Position numbers and translations under genes: made by a program. Positions 36,461-44,821 of a stretch of 64,000 nt of DNA are shown piece by piece. The notes beneath the pieces are model-generated. The model did not search any database. It was given only the letters and a program-made list of their open reading frames with translations, and was not told the DNA's origin. The first letter of the stretch is position 1, and every line of letters starts with the position of its first letter. The DNA comes from Modestobacter sp. VKM Ac-2985 (GTDB lineage Bacteria > Actinomycetota > Actinomycetes > Mycobacteriales > Geodermatophilaceae), in the NCBI RefSeq assembly GCF_026967925.1, contig NZ_JAPVBI010000003.1, forward strand, positions 437,070-501,069, in the 5' to 3' direction.

Positions 36461-37048
36461 TCAGTGCAGGGCGGTGTCGGCCGGGCCGGTGGCCCAGCGC
36501 CGGAAGCGGACGACGAGGCCGGCCCGGGTGGGGGCACAGCAGTACGGCCCGGCCTGCACCTGGGCGTCCGGCGGGAACCAGGCGACCCGGACCAGCCGGA
36601 ACGGCTCGTCGTCCACCTGCGCCCGGACGGTCACCGCGTCGCCGGCCCGGCTGGCCCGGACGGTGACCCGGCGGCCGGCCCAGTCGGGCACCGGCGCCAC
36701 CGACCAGTCCGAGTGGCCGAGGGTGACGACGGCACCGAGCTGCGGCGACCCGTCGGAGAACTCGACGCCGGCCTTGACCCAGGTCTCCGCACCGGCCCGC
36801 AGCATCAGCCCGGCCTGGTCGAACTGCTGGTCGAAGTCGGCCTCGAAGGTCACCTCGACCGCACCGTCCAGCGGGGCGAGCAGGGCGTGCGCGTCGTCGT
36901 GGACGAAGCCGTAGGAGGTGTGCCGCCAGGCGTCGCTGCCCTTCGCGGCGGTGACCAGCAGGTCGGTGCCGCCCTCGGTGGCCGCGACCGGCGGCGTCGT
37001 CCACGTGCCGGTGGACCACCGTCGCAGCTGCTGCGCGTCATCGGTCAT
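36461..37048 (-). CDS. DUF1349 (concanavalin-like fold) protein
   Basis: 195 residues typical of DUF1349: TDLLVTAAKGSDAWRHTSYG, FDQQFDQAGLMLRAGAETWVKAGVEFSDG and VRVAWFPPDAQVQAGPYCCAP. The family has a beta-sandwich like legume lectins, and members adjoin glycosidases or sugar metabolism genes. The catalytic role is unknown. The ATG has TACCGT 6 nt upstream and looks leaderless. Confidence 0.85.
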   Translation of the reverse strand: MTDDAQQLRRWSTGTWTTPPVAATEGGTDLLVTAAKGSDAWRHTSYGFVHDDAHALLAPLDGAVEVTFEADFDQQFDQAGLMLRAGAETWVKAGVEFSDGSPQLGAVVTLGHSDWSVAPVPDWAGRRVTVRASRAGDAVTVRAQVDDEPFRLVRVAWFPPDAQVQAGPYCCAPTRAGLVVRFRRWATGPADTALH

Positions 37049-37054
37049 GTCGCC

Positions 37055-37060
37055 ACGGTA
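37055..37060 (-). promoter_or_regulatory. -10 box, leaderless DUF1349 gene
   Basis: TACCGT on the minus strand lies 6 nt before the ATG at 37048; it is identical in sequence and spacing to the box upstream of the PfkB gene at the right end. Confidence 0.5.
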
Positions 37061-37093
37061 GGCGGTGTGCAGACGGGGCGATCTGCAGTCGAC

Positions 37094-37111
37094 TCAGCTG
37101 TCCACAGCTGA
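37094..37111. promoter_or_regulatory. 18-bp dyad in the divergent promoter region
   Basis: TCAGCTGT-CC-ACAGCTGA is a perfect palindrome between the DUF1349 gene (minus) and the HNH gene (plus). It lies about where a -35 box of the minus gene would be and 33 nt upstream of the plus -10 box. An unknown dimeric regulator is likely. Confidence 0.5.
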
Positions 37112-37143
37112 CGTCTGCGCTGGTCCGGTGCGAGTCCGAGCCG

Positions 37144-37149
37144 TATTAT
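37144..37149 (+). promoter_or_regulatory. -10 box of the DUF222/HNH gene
   Basis: TATTAT ends 7 nt before the GTG at 37157 and touches the LexA-type palindrome at its last base. Transcription would begin within the palindrome at or near the start codon. Confidence 0.6.
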
Positions 37150-37164
37150 CGAACACGTGTTCGA
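37149..37164. promoter_or_regulatory. LexA-type SOS box
   Basis: TCGAACACGTGTTCGA is a perfect 16-bp palindrome fitting the actinobacterial SOS consensus TCGAAC-N4-GTTCGA. It contains the GTG start codon of the HNH gene and abuts its -10 box, so bound LexA would block transcription. Confidence 0.85.
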
Positions 37165-38776
37165 GTCCGCCAGCGCCTCCGCCCAGCCCCTCACCGGCTG
37201 GTCCGAGGAGGCGTTCGCGCCGCTGCGCACGAGCCTGGAGAACGGCCAGCTGCTGCTCGAGCTGCTGCGGGACGAGCAGCAGGCCATCGGGTACGCGCAA
37301 GCCTGGCGGGCCCGGTGGCTCGTCGACTTCTGCCGCTCCCGCCCCGCCACCGACGACCGGCCCGACACCGAGGTGGGCGCCGCCGCAGCAGCCACGCGCG
37401 CTGCGCGCCCTGCGGTGCTGTCCACCGTCAGCGAGTGGGCGGTCGACGAGGTCGCCACCGCCCTGTCCATCACTGCGGCGAGGGCACAGACCTGGATGGT
37501 GCAGTCGCTGCAGCTGGTCGACCTGCTGCCGGCCACCCTGCTGGCACTCGAACACGGTCATCTCACCTGGGAGCACGCCACCGTCCTGGGCGACGTGCTC
37601 GCCCACCTCGACGACCAGCTGCGCGCCGAGGCCGAGGCGCGCCTGCTCGCCCGGCTCGGGCACAAGACCCCCACCCAGCTCCGCGCTGCCGCCCACCGGG
37701 TGGTGCAGCGCCTCGACGGCCAGGCCATCAGTCGCCGGGTGGAAGCCGCGTTGCGCGAACGCGGCGTCGCGGTGCACCCCACCGGCGACGGGTTGGGCAC
37801 GCTGTCGGTCACGAACCTCCCGCTGCCCGTCCTCCGCGCGGTCGAGGACGCACTCCGGCAGTACGCCGACGCGGCGTCGTCCCCCGATGACTGCCGCACC
37901 CGCCAGCAGCGCATGGTCGACTGCCTCGTCGACCTGATCCTGCGCCCCGGCGACCACGGGCTCGCGCCGGTACAGGCACAGCTGACCGTCCTCGCAACCG
38001 TGCGCACGCTGCTCGGCGGAGACGACCCGGGGGAGATCAGCGGGGACGTGGTCCCCGCCGAGATGGTCCGCGCGCTCGCCCGGGCCCTCGGCCTGCTCCC
38101 GGACGGCCATGCAGCCGCAGAACCAGGCTCCAACGGCCGCGAGGACGCGGATGCGGAAGAGGACGTGGAAGAGGACGCGGAAGAGGTCCTGACCGGAGCC
38201 GGGGAGGGCGGGGCCGGAGCCGGAGCCGGCGACGAGGGCCGAGCCGGGGACCTGACCGACCTCCTGGCCACTCGCAGCCTGTCCGGCACCTCCCTGGCGC
38301 ACCGGTCACAGATCGCCCTGGTCGATGAGCTCACCGGCCAACTGCTCGCCCTCACCGACGCGACCGGCCTCCGGGCCGGCCGATCGCTCGGACCCCCGCC
38401 ACCCATCAGGTCCTACAGACCGACCAACGCACTCCGCAGACACGTTCAGCTCCGCGACCGCCGCTGCCGTTTCCCTGGCTGCCGCCGACCCGGCCAGCGC
38501 TGCGACCTGCACCACGTCGTGCGCTTCCCTGAAGGCGCGACCTCTGCCGAGAACCTCTGTTGCCTGTGCCGGCACCACCACCGGCTCGTCCACCAAGCAC
38601 CCGGCTGGGAGTTGCACGCCCTCCCGCGCGGCGCACTGCGGTTCACCACCCCCACCGGCCAGGTCCTCACCACCTGGCCGTCCGGGTTCAACGACGATGC
38701 CGACCGACCACACCAACCGGGCCGGACCGGGGCACCGCGCGGCGCGCCTCCCGGGGACGACCCGCCGCCCTTCTGA
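37157..38776 (+). CDS. DUF222-HNH endonuclease-like protein (13E12 repeat family)
   Basis: 539 residues. The long helical DUF222 domain spans about 20-300, a low-complexity acidic and Gly-rich stretch follows near 325-365 (EDVEEDAEEV), then a C-terminal HNH motif near 435-490: CRFPGCRRPGQRCDLHHVV and CLCRHHHRLVH. These multicopy actinobacterial proteins probably cut or bind DNA, but their role is unsettled. A LexA box overlaps the start, in line with relatives in mycobacteria that respond to DNA damage. The GTG lies 7 nt after a -10 box, so the mRNA is probably leaderless. Confidence 0.9.
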   Translation: MFESASASAQPLTGWSEEAFAPLRTSLENGQLLLELLRDEQQAIGYAQAWRARWLVDFCRSRPATDDRPDTEVGAAAAATRAARPAVLSTVSEWAVDEVATALSITAARAQTWMVQSLQLVDLLPATLLALEHGHLTWEHATVLGDVLAHLDDQLRAEAEARLLARLGHKTPTQLRAAAHRVVQRLDGQAISRRVEAALRERGVAVHPTGDGLGTLSVTNLPLPVLRAVEDALRQYADAASSPDDCRTRQQRMVDCLVDLILRPGDHGLAPVQAQLTVLATVRTLLGGDDPGEISGDVVPAEMVRALARALGLLPDGHAAAEPGSNGREDADAEEDVEEDAEEVLTGAGEGGAGAGAGDEGRAGDLTDLLATRSLSGTSLAHRSQIALVDELTGQLLALTDATGLRAGRSLGPPPPIRSYRPTNALRRHVQLRDRRCRFPGCRRPGQRCDLHHVVRFPEGATSAENLCCLCRHHHRLVHQAPGWELHALPRGALRFTTPTGQVLTTWPSGFNDDADRPHQPGRTGAPRGAPPGDDPPPF

Positions 38777-38901
38777 TCGGCGCCGCCCATCTGGTCGACT
38801 CAGCGGCCGGAGTCACCGGGACGCCGAGCCGCACCCGAGATCTCCCGGCCCGGGCTCGCCGCCGACACCGGTCTGCCTGCCACCGGCAACCTGCCCTCCG
38901 G

Positions 38902-39759
38902 TCATGCGCCGTCGGCTGCACGGTGTTCGTGCAGCCGGAGCTTGGCGAGCAGGTCGGCGACGAGCAGCCGGACGTCGACGTCGGTGTACACGCGCCGAGC
39001 CGCACCTCCAGGCGCGGACGCGGTCTCCGTCCACGCACTGGAGGCATCGCTGAGCGCCGTCAGCAGCAACGGCGGGGTGTCGCCCAGCGGCCAGGTCTCG
39101 CCCTGCTCCACGAAGTCGGGGATCGGCAGCTCGACGTACCGCTGCCACAGCCACGCTCCCACCCGGCCTGCCCCGCCCAGGTCCTGCTCCAGTTCGGCGA
39201 CGGAGTACTCGCACCGCCGGTAGGTCTCCAGCGGGAACTGGGAGACGGCGAGGTCGGTGCGGGCCAGCACCTCCCGGGCTGCCCCCGCGTCGGTCTCCCG
39301 GTTGTACTCGAAGGCGTCCGCGTCCAGTGCCCCGCCGACCCAGACCAGCGTCAGCTGCGACGCGATCTCCGGCGCCTGCCGCAGCGCCTGCGCGACGTTG
39401 GTGAGCGGCCCGGCGCAGACGAGCAGCAGCGGCAACGGGTCGTCCCGCCGGGCCTCGGCGACGATGAGGTCCGCCGCGGCCGAACCGGTGTCGCCTGCGT
39501 CCAGGGGCACGTCGCAGCCGGCGGCGACCACCGGCCGGGGGCCGGCGACCAGGTCGACCAGCTGCTGGGCGAACCGGGCGCCTCGCTCCGCGGTGCCCTC
39601 GGGTGGCCCGAACACCGCGTTCAGGTGCGAGCTGGTCACCGCGTCCACCCGGTTGGCGGGGCTGAGCAGGTGGTGGGCCAGCGCGACCAGCCCGTCGGGG
39701 TCACCGGCCCAGTCGTTGTCGACGACGACGCGGCAGCGTTGGGTGATGCGCAGGGACAC
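38902..39759 (-). CDS. Nucleoside-hydrolase-like protein (IUNH superfamily)
   Basis: 285 residues. The N-terminus VVVDNDWAGDPDGLVALAHHLL is the calcium/ribose-binding aspartate cluster, with a spacing (DND-3-D-x-D) that departs from the usual DxD-4-DD. VCAGPLTNVAQAL and LTLVWVGGAL are conserved core segments. It is the last gene of the long glycosidase operon, 15 bp after GH43. A catabolic cluster for plant glycosides is an odd place for a nucleosidase, so it may act on another ribosyl- or pentosyl-like bond. A 125-bp gap to 38777 shows nothing clear. Confidence 0.8.
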   Translation of the reverse strand: MSLRITQRCRVVVDNDWAGDPDGLVALAHHLLSPANRVDAVTSSHLNAVFGPPEGTAERGARFAQQLVDLVAGPRPVVAAGCDVPLDAGDTGSAAADLIVAEARRDDPLPLLLVCAGPLTNVAQALRQAPEIASQLTLVWVGGALDADAFEYNRETDAGAAREVLARTDLAVSQFPLETYRRCEYSVAELEQDLGGAGRVGAWLWQRYVELPIPDFVEQGETWPLGDTPPLLLTALSDASSAWTETASAPGGAARRVYTDVDVRLLVADLLAKLRLHEHRAADGA

Positions 39760-39774
39760 GTTGCTCCTCAGGGG

Positions 39775-41277
39775 TCAGGCGGCCGGGTCGTCGGCAGCGG
39801 CGTAGCGGAACGAGCGGACGACGACCGACCCGGAGGAGCACCAGACGCCGACCATGCGGCCGGTCATCCCACCGGCCACCTCCGTGGAGACGTAGCGGCC
39901 GTCGATCCGGCCGAGCTCGGTGAACCCCCCGTCGGCGTCCACGACCCCGGCGACCAGTTGGTCCGGGCCGAGTGCGGTGGAGGAGAAGTGCCCTTCCGAC
40001 GGGACGGCGCGGACCTCGAGCACGACGTCCCCGGCCGGGACGGCCACCTCCCCGAGCAGCTGCCGGAGCGGGCCGACCTGCGCGACCGCCCGCACGACGT
40101 CCCCGGCGACCTGGAGATCGAGGCGGTGGCGGGGGTCCATCCGCACGGACAGGCCACCGACACCGTCGCCGTCCGCGGCCACGACCGCACGCGCCCGGCA
40201 GTACAGGTGCTCCTGCCGGCGGCCGGCGAAGGCCGCGTCGTCCGAGGCCGGGTCGGCGGCCGCGGCGGTGAGCCGCCAGCCACCCTCGCCCCGGGTGAGC
40301 ACCTCGCCGGGGAACCTGCGCGGCGACGCCCAGGAGACGGGCAGCGCGGCGCCGGCCAGCTCCTCGACCTCGACCGGGCCGGCGGGCGGGGTCAGCCACT
40401 CCCCCAGCCGGAGCCAGCCGTCGTCGCCCCAGTGCACCTCGGCGGCGAAGGTCTCCCGGCCCAGGACGTGGAACTGCGGGCTGGCGCCGCGCGGCCGCAC
40501 GCCGTGGAAGACGATCGCCCAGCTGCGGTCGGGGCGCTGCACCAGGTCGGCGTGGCCGGTGTTCTGCACCGGGTGCTCGACGCCCCGGTGGGTCAGCAGC
40601 GGGTTGTGCGGGCACGGCTCCCACGGCCCCTGCGGCGACGGGCCGCGGGCGATGGTGACCGCGTGCCCGCGCTCGGTGCCGCCCTCGGCGATCAGCAGGT
40701 ACCAGTGCTCCCCGACCCGGTACAGGTGCGGGCCCTCCGGGAACCGGCCGCCGGTTCCCTGCCACACGTGCCGCCGCTCGGTCAGCGCCCACCCGGTGAC
40801 CGGGTCGACGGCCTGCTGCACGACCCCGGCCGGCCCATCGGCGCCGAAGCCAGCGTAGGTGACCAGCAGCGTGCCGTCGTCGTCCCAGGCGAGGTCGGGG
40901 TCGATGCCGCGGACCTCGTCCATCCGGACCGGCTCCGACCACTCGCCCAGCGGGTCCTCCGCGGTGACCAGCGTCTGCCAGCCGCCGTCGGCCAGGTTGG
41001 TGGTGACCATCCAGAACCGGCCGTCGTGGTGGCGGATCGTGCAGGCGGTGATGCCGCCCGAACCGGGGGCCGCCGAGACGTCGAGCTGCGACGGCCGGGC
41101 CAGCACGTGCCCGACCTGCTCCCAGGAGACCAGGTCGGTGGAGCGGTACAGCGGCACGCCGGGGGCGTACTCGAAGCTCGAGTGCACCATCCAGTACGTG
41201 TCGCCGACCCGGCAGACGCTGGGGTCGGGGTGGAAGCCGGGGACGACGGGCGCCGGGGTCACGGGCACAGGCGTCAC
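39775..41277 (-). CDS. Glycoside hydrolase family 43 (beta-xylosidase/alpha-L-arabinofuranosidase type)
   Basis: 500 residues. The five-blade propeller starts PGFHPDPSVCRVGDTYWMVHS (catalytic base Asp in HPDPS), with GIDPDLAWDDDGTLLV (pKa-modulating Asp) and RFPEGPHLYRVGEHWYLL (acid Glu). A C-terminal beta-sandwich as in GH43 xylosidases follows from about residue 320. No leader peptide, so it acts on imported oligosaccharides or glycosides. The GTG overlaps the stop of the upstream GH78 gene. Release of arabinose or xylose from a plant glycoside is the likely role. Confidence 0.9.
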   Translation of the reverse strand: MTPVPVTPAPVVPGFHPDPSVCRVGDTYWMVHSSFEYAPGVPLYRSTDLVSWEQVGHVLARPSQLDVSAAPGSGGITACTIRHHDGRFWMVTTNLADGGWQTLVTAEDPLGEWSEPVRMDEVRGIDPDLAWDDDGTLLVTYAGFGADGPAGVVQQAVDPVTGWALTERRHVWQGTGGRFPEGPHLYRVGEHWYLLIAEGGTERGHAVTIARGPSPQGPWEPCPHNPLLTHRGVEHPVQNTGHADLVQRPDRSWAIVFHGVRPRGASPQFHVLGRETFAAEVHWGDDGWLRLGEWLTPPAGPVEVEELAGAALPVSWASPRRFPGEVLTRGEGGWRLTAAAADPASDDAAFAGRRQEHLYCRARAVVAADGDGVGGLSVRMDPRHRLDLQVAGDVVRAVAQVGPLRQLLGEVAVPAGDVVLEVRAVPSEGHFSSTALGPDQLVAGVVDADGGFTELGRIDGRYVSTEVAGGMTGRMVGVWCSSGSVVVRSFRYAAADDPAA

Positions 41278-43910
41278 TGGTGGGCATCCGGGTCGAAGAA
41301 GAGCGCGGGCTTCTCCACCGGCGCCGGGACGGTGACCGTCCGGGTGAACGAGTGCCGCCCGGCCGCCACCTCGACCGGCGCGCTGCCGTCGGGCAGCGAC
41401 ACCTCGGCGGTCGTGTTCGGCGGGACGGTCAGCTCCAGGGTCAGCTCGGCGCCGTCGAGGGCCCAGGAGACCGCCGCCGTCCCGTACGGGGTCTCGTGGG
41501 TGGCCGCCGCGGAGGTGAGGCCGGGGCCGGGGCGGGGGGCGACCCGCAGCCGCCGGTAGCCGGGTTCGGCCGGGGCCAGGCCGGCCACGGTGCGGTGCAG
41601 CCAGTCGGCCACCGCGCCGAAGGCGTAGTGGTTGAACGAGGTCATGTCCCCGGGGTTGATCGACCCGTCGGGGAGCATGGAGTCCCAGCGCTCCCAGATC
41701 GTCGTCGCGCCCATCGTCACCGGGTACAGCCACGACGGGTCCTCCCGCTGCAGCAGGAGCTCGTAGGCCGTCGCCAGCTCCCCGGCGTTCGTCAGCGCAT
41801 CGGTGACCAAGGGGGTGCCGAGGAAGCCGCTGGCGATGTGGAAGCCGTCCTTGAGCACCTGCTCGGCCAGCAGCCGGCCGGCGTGCGCCCGCTGGTCGGC
41901 GGTGAGCAGGTCGAACTCCAGGGCCAGGGCGTAGGCGGTCTGCGAGGGGTAGGCGACCCGGCCGTTCGGGGAGACGTACTCGGCGCGGAACCGCTCGGTC
42001 GCCCGCTCGGCGAGGTCGGCGAACCGGGTGCCGTCCCGGCCCAGCACCGCCGCGACCTGCGCGACCGTGCGCGCGGACCGGGCGAGGTAGGCGGTGGCGA
42101 CGCACTGCCACGGGGTGCGCGCCGCGGCGGGGTTGTCCGGCGGCGCCGCGGAGTCGAGCCAGTCGCCGAAGGAGAACCCGCCCTCCGGGAAGTCCAGGTC
42201 GGCGCCCGCCCGCGCGGCGAAGACGTCGATCCAGGCGGTCATGGAGCCCCACTGGTCGGCGAGCAGCCCGGCGTCCCCGGTGCGCTGGTACAGCACCCAC
42301 GGGACGACGACGGCCGCGTCGCCCCAGCCCACCTCCGCCTGCTGCGGGAAGGGCAGCAGCGGCAGGAACGGCACGTACATCGGGACGATGCCGTCGTGGT
42401 CCACCAGCTGCTCGACCGCGAGGTCGGCCAGCCAGGAGCGGAGCATGCCGGTGGTGTCGTAGAGGAAGGAGGCGGACGGCGCGAAGACCTGGAGGTCGCC
42501 GGTCCAGCCCAGCCGCTCGTCGCGCTGCGGGCAGTCGGTGGGGACGTCGAGGAAGTTCCCCCGCATCCCCCACACGACGTTCTCGTGCAGCCGCTCCACG
42601 TCCGGGTCGGAGCACGCGAAGGTGCCGGTCCGGCGCAGGTCGGTGTGCACGACGACGGCCTCGAGGTCACCCGGCGTCAGCTCCCCCGGCCAGCCGCTGA
42701 CCTCGGCGTACCGGAAGCCGTGGAAGGTGAACCGCGGCTCCCATGTGCGCGGGCCCTGCCCGTCCAGGACGACGACGTCGGTGGCGTCGGCCCCGCGCAG
42801 CGGGCGGGTGCCCAGCTCGCCGTGCTCGAGGACCTCCGCGTGGCGGACGGTGACCTCGGTGCCGGCCGGTGCGTCCGGCAGCGACAGGCGCAGCCGACCG
42901 ACCAGGTTCTGACCGAAGTCGACGAGCGTCTTCCCCGACGGCGAGGTGCTGATCTCCCTCACCGGCAGGACCTCGGTGCGGCGCACCGGCGGGCCGGTCG
43001 GGGCGACGAGGGTGGCGACGTCCAGGTCCCCGGTCTCCACCGGCGTCCAGGCGCTGTCGTCGAAGGCCGGCCGCGACCAGCCGGACAGCTCTCGGCGGGC
43101 GTCGAAGGTCTCGCCGGCGTAGAGCCCGGCCCGGGTGAGCGGGCTGGACGCCGAGCGCCAGGACCCGTCGGTGGTCACGACGGTGCGGCTGCCGTCGGGG
43201 TGCTCGACCTCGAGCTGGACGAAGGCGCCGGTCCGGTCTCCGTAGAAGGCCCGCTTCCCGGTGAAGCCCAGCGGGCCCGCGAACCAGCCCTGCGCGAGGT
43301 GCACGCCGAGCGCGTTGGGGCCCTCGGTCAGCAGCGCCGTCACGTCGTGGGTCTGGTAGCGCAGCCGGTGGCGATAGCTGGTCCAGCCGGGGGCCAGCAC
43401 GTGGTCGCCGACGACCGAGCCGTTGAGCTCGGCCTCGTAGACGCCCTGCGCGGTGGCGTACAGCCGGGCCCGGGTGACCGGCCGGTCCAGCACGAACTCC
43501 CGGCGCAGCAGCGCGGCCGGCTCGTCGCCGGCGTCTGCCGGGAGGGCCGGGTGGACGAGCGTCGCCCACCAGTCGACCGGGGCGAGCAGCCCTGTCTCGA
43601 CCACGACGTCCTCGCTCCACGCCGACGGCTCACCCGCCCCCTGGCCCCACACCCGGACGCGGACCGAACGCCGCTCCCGGCTGGTCAGCGGCGGCGCACC
43701 CCAGGGCACCAGCACCGAGGCGTCGGACTCCACCCGGCCCGACGACCAGACCGGGCCGTCCTCGGGTGCGATCTCCAGCTCGTACGCGGCCTGCCGCCAG
43801 CCGTCGAGATCGGTCCGGGACACCCAGGACAGCCGCGGTCGGGTCTCTCCGATGCCCATCGGCTCGCGGTGGTGCTCGACGGTGACGGGCAGGACGGTCA
43901 GGTCGCTCAT
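41274..43910 (-). CDS. Alpha-L-rhamnosidase, glycoside hydrolase family 78 (copy A)
   Basis: 878 residues, full GH78 length and architecture: N-terminal beta domains (MGIGETRPRLSWVS; TAQGVYEAELNGSVVGDHVL), (alpha/alpha)6 barrel and C-terminal beta domain. The catalytic region has DVPTDCPQRDERLGWTGD, the barrel continues with WGDAAVVVPWVLYQRTGD and GFLGTPLVTDALTNAG, and ATTIWERWDSMLPDGS follows. No signal peptide. It is coupled by ATGA to the upstream esterase. It removes terminal alpha-L-rhamnose, for example from flavonoid rutinosides or rhamnosides. Confidence 0.93.
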   Translation of the reverse strand: MSDLTVLPVTVEHHREPMGIGETRPRLSWVSRTDLDGWRQAAYELEIAPEDGPVWSSGRVESDASVLVPWGAPPLTSRERRSVRVRVWGQGAGEPSAWSEDVVVETGLLAPVDWWATLVHPALPADAGDEPAALLRREFVLDRPVTRARLYATAQGVYEAELNGSVVGDHVLAPGWTSYRHRLRYQTHDVTALLTEGPNALGVHLAQGWFAGPLGFTGKRAFYGDRTGAFVQLEVEHPDGSRTVVTTDGSWRSASSPLTRAGLYAGETFDARRELSGWSRPAFDDSAWTPVETGDLDVATLVAPTGPPVRRTEVLPVREISTSPSGKTLVDFGQNLVGRLRLSLPDAPAGTEVTVRHAEVLEHGELGTRPLRGADATDVVVLDGQGPRTWEPRFTFHGFRYAEVSGWPGELTPGDLEAVVVHTDLRRTGTFACSDPDVERLHENVVWGMRGNFLDVPTDCPQRDERLGWTGDLQVFAPSASFLYDTTGMLRSWLADLAVEQLVDHDGIVPMYVPFLPLLPFPQQAEVGWGDAAVVVPWVLYQRTGDAGLLADQWGSMTAWIDVFAARAGADLDFPEGGFSFGDWLDSAAPPDNPAAARTPWQCVATAYLARSARTVAQVAAVLGRDGTRFADLAERATERFRAEYVSPNGRVAYPSQTAYALALEFDLLTADQRAHAGRLLAEQVLKDGFHIASGFLGTPLVTDALTNAGELATAYELLLQREDPSWLYPVTMGATTIWERWDSMLPDGSINPGDMTSFNHYAFGAVADWLHRTVAGLAPAEPGYRRLRVAPRPGPGLTSAAATHETPYGTAAVSWALDGAELTLELTVPPNTTAEVSLPDGSAPVEVAAGRHSFTRTVTVPAPVEKPALFFDPDAHQ

Positions 43911-44821
43911 GCCAGCGCCTCCGCCAGGTGGTGCACGGACAGCTCGACGATGCCGTCGACCTCGTCGCACCCGAGCCAGATGTGCCCGGCGCCCTCCACC
44001 GGCACCAGCCGGGAGTCCACGCCGACCGCGGTGAGGGCGGCGTGCAGCTGCTCGCTCTGGGCGTAGGGCACCAGCCAGTCCGCGGTGCCGTGCACCAGCA
44101 GGAACGGCGGGGCGTCCGCCGTGACGTGGTTGACCGGGCTGGCGTCCGTCCGGGCCTGCTCGTCCAGGCCGTCGAGGAGCTGGTCCTCCGGCGGCACCTG
44201 CATCTCCACCGGCAGCAGCGCAGCGACCTCCGGCGGCGGTGCCTGGCGGGGCATGGTGTCCAGGTCGGCCACGCCGTACCAGTCGACGACGACGTCGACC
44301 GCGCTGGACGGGCCGGTGACCCCGTGATGGCCCTCCAGGTCGGCGCGGTGCGCGGTGAGCCCGAGCAGCGCGGCCAGGTGCCCGCCGGCCGACTCGCCCA
44401 TCGCGCCGATCCGGGTGGTGTCGACCCCGAGGACGTCGGCGTGCGCGCGCAGGTAGCGGACGGCGGCCTTCGCGTCGTGCAGCTGGGCCGGGAACGCAGC
44501 CTCGTGCGCGTGCCGGTAGTCGATGGTCGCGACCGCGAGGCCGGCGTCGAGGAAGGCGTCGAACAGCGACCCCGGGCGCAGCGTCTCGGGCAGGTACCGC
44601 CGGTCGCCCATCATCCAGCCGCCTCCGTGCACGTAGACCACCAGCGGCGCCGGCGCCGGGGTGTCGGGCACCCAGAGGTCCAGTTGCAGCGGCCGGTAGC
44701 CGAACGCGACCGCGTAGGTCAGGCCGGAGAAGTGCCGGGCGCCGTCCGCCCGGCGGACCGGCTCGTGCGGCGTCAGGAAGTGTGCGGGCCCGGCCCACTC
44801 GGGGGTCTCGGTGGTGGTCAT
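43907..44821 (-). CDS. Alpha/beta-hydrolase esterase (acetyl-esterase, hormone-sensitive-lipase-like)
   Basis: 304 residues with the oxyanion motif YVHGGGWMMG, the nucleophile elbow GESAGG (S144), and the late Asp and His in HGTADWLVP and GAGHIWLG. It sits between the two GH78 genes, overlapping both as ATGA. It is clearly paralogous to the esterase at 56227 on the other arm of the island (shared WPAQLHDAKAAVRxLR-like and VTGPSS segments). De-acylation of rhamnosyl glycosides is likely. Confidence 0.9.
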   Translation of the reverse strand: MTTTETPEWAGPAHFLTPHEPVRRADGARHFSGLTYAVAFGYRPLQLDLWVPDTPAPAPLVVYVHGGGWMMGDRRYLPETLRPGSLFDAFLDAGLAVATIDYRHAHEAAFPAQLHDAKAAVRYLRAHADVLGVDTTRIGAMGESAGGHLAALLGLTAHRADLEGHHGVTGPSSAVDVVVDWYGVADLDTMPRQAPPPEVAALLPVEMQVPPEDQLLDGLDEQARTDASPVNHVTADAPPFLLVHGTADWLVPYAQSEQLHAALTAVGVDSRLVPVEGAGHIWLGCDEVDGIVELSVHHLAEALA

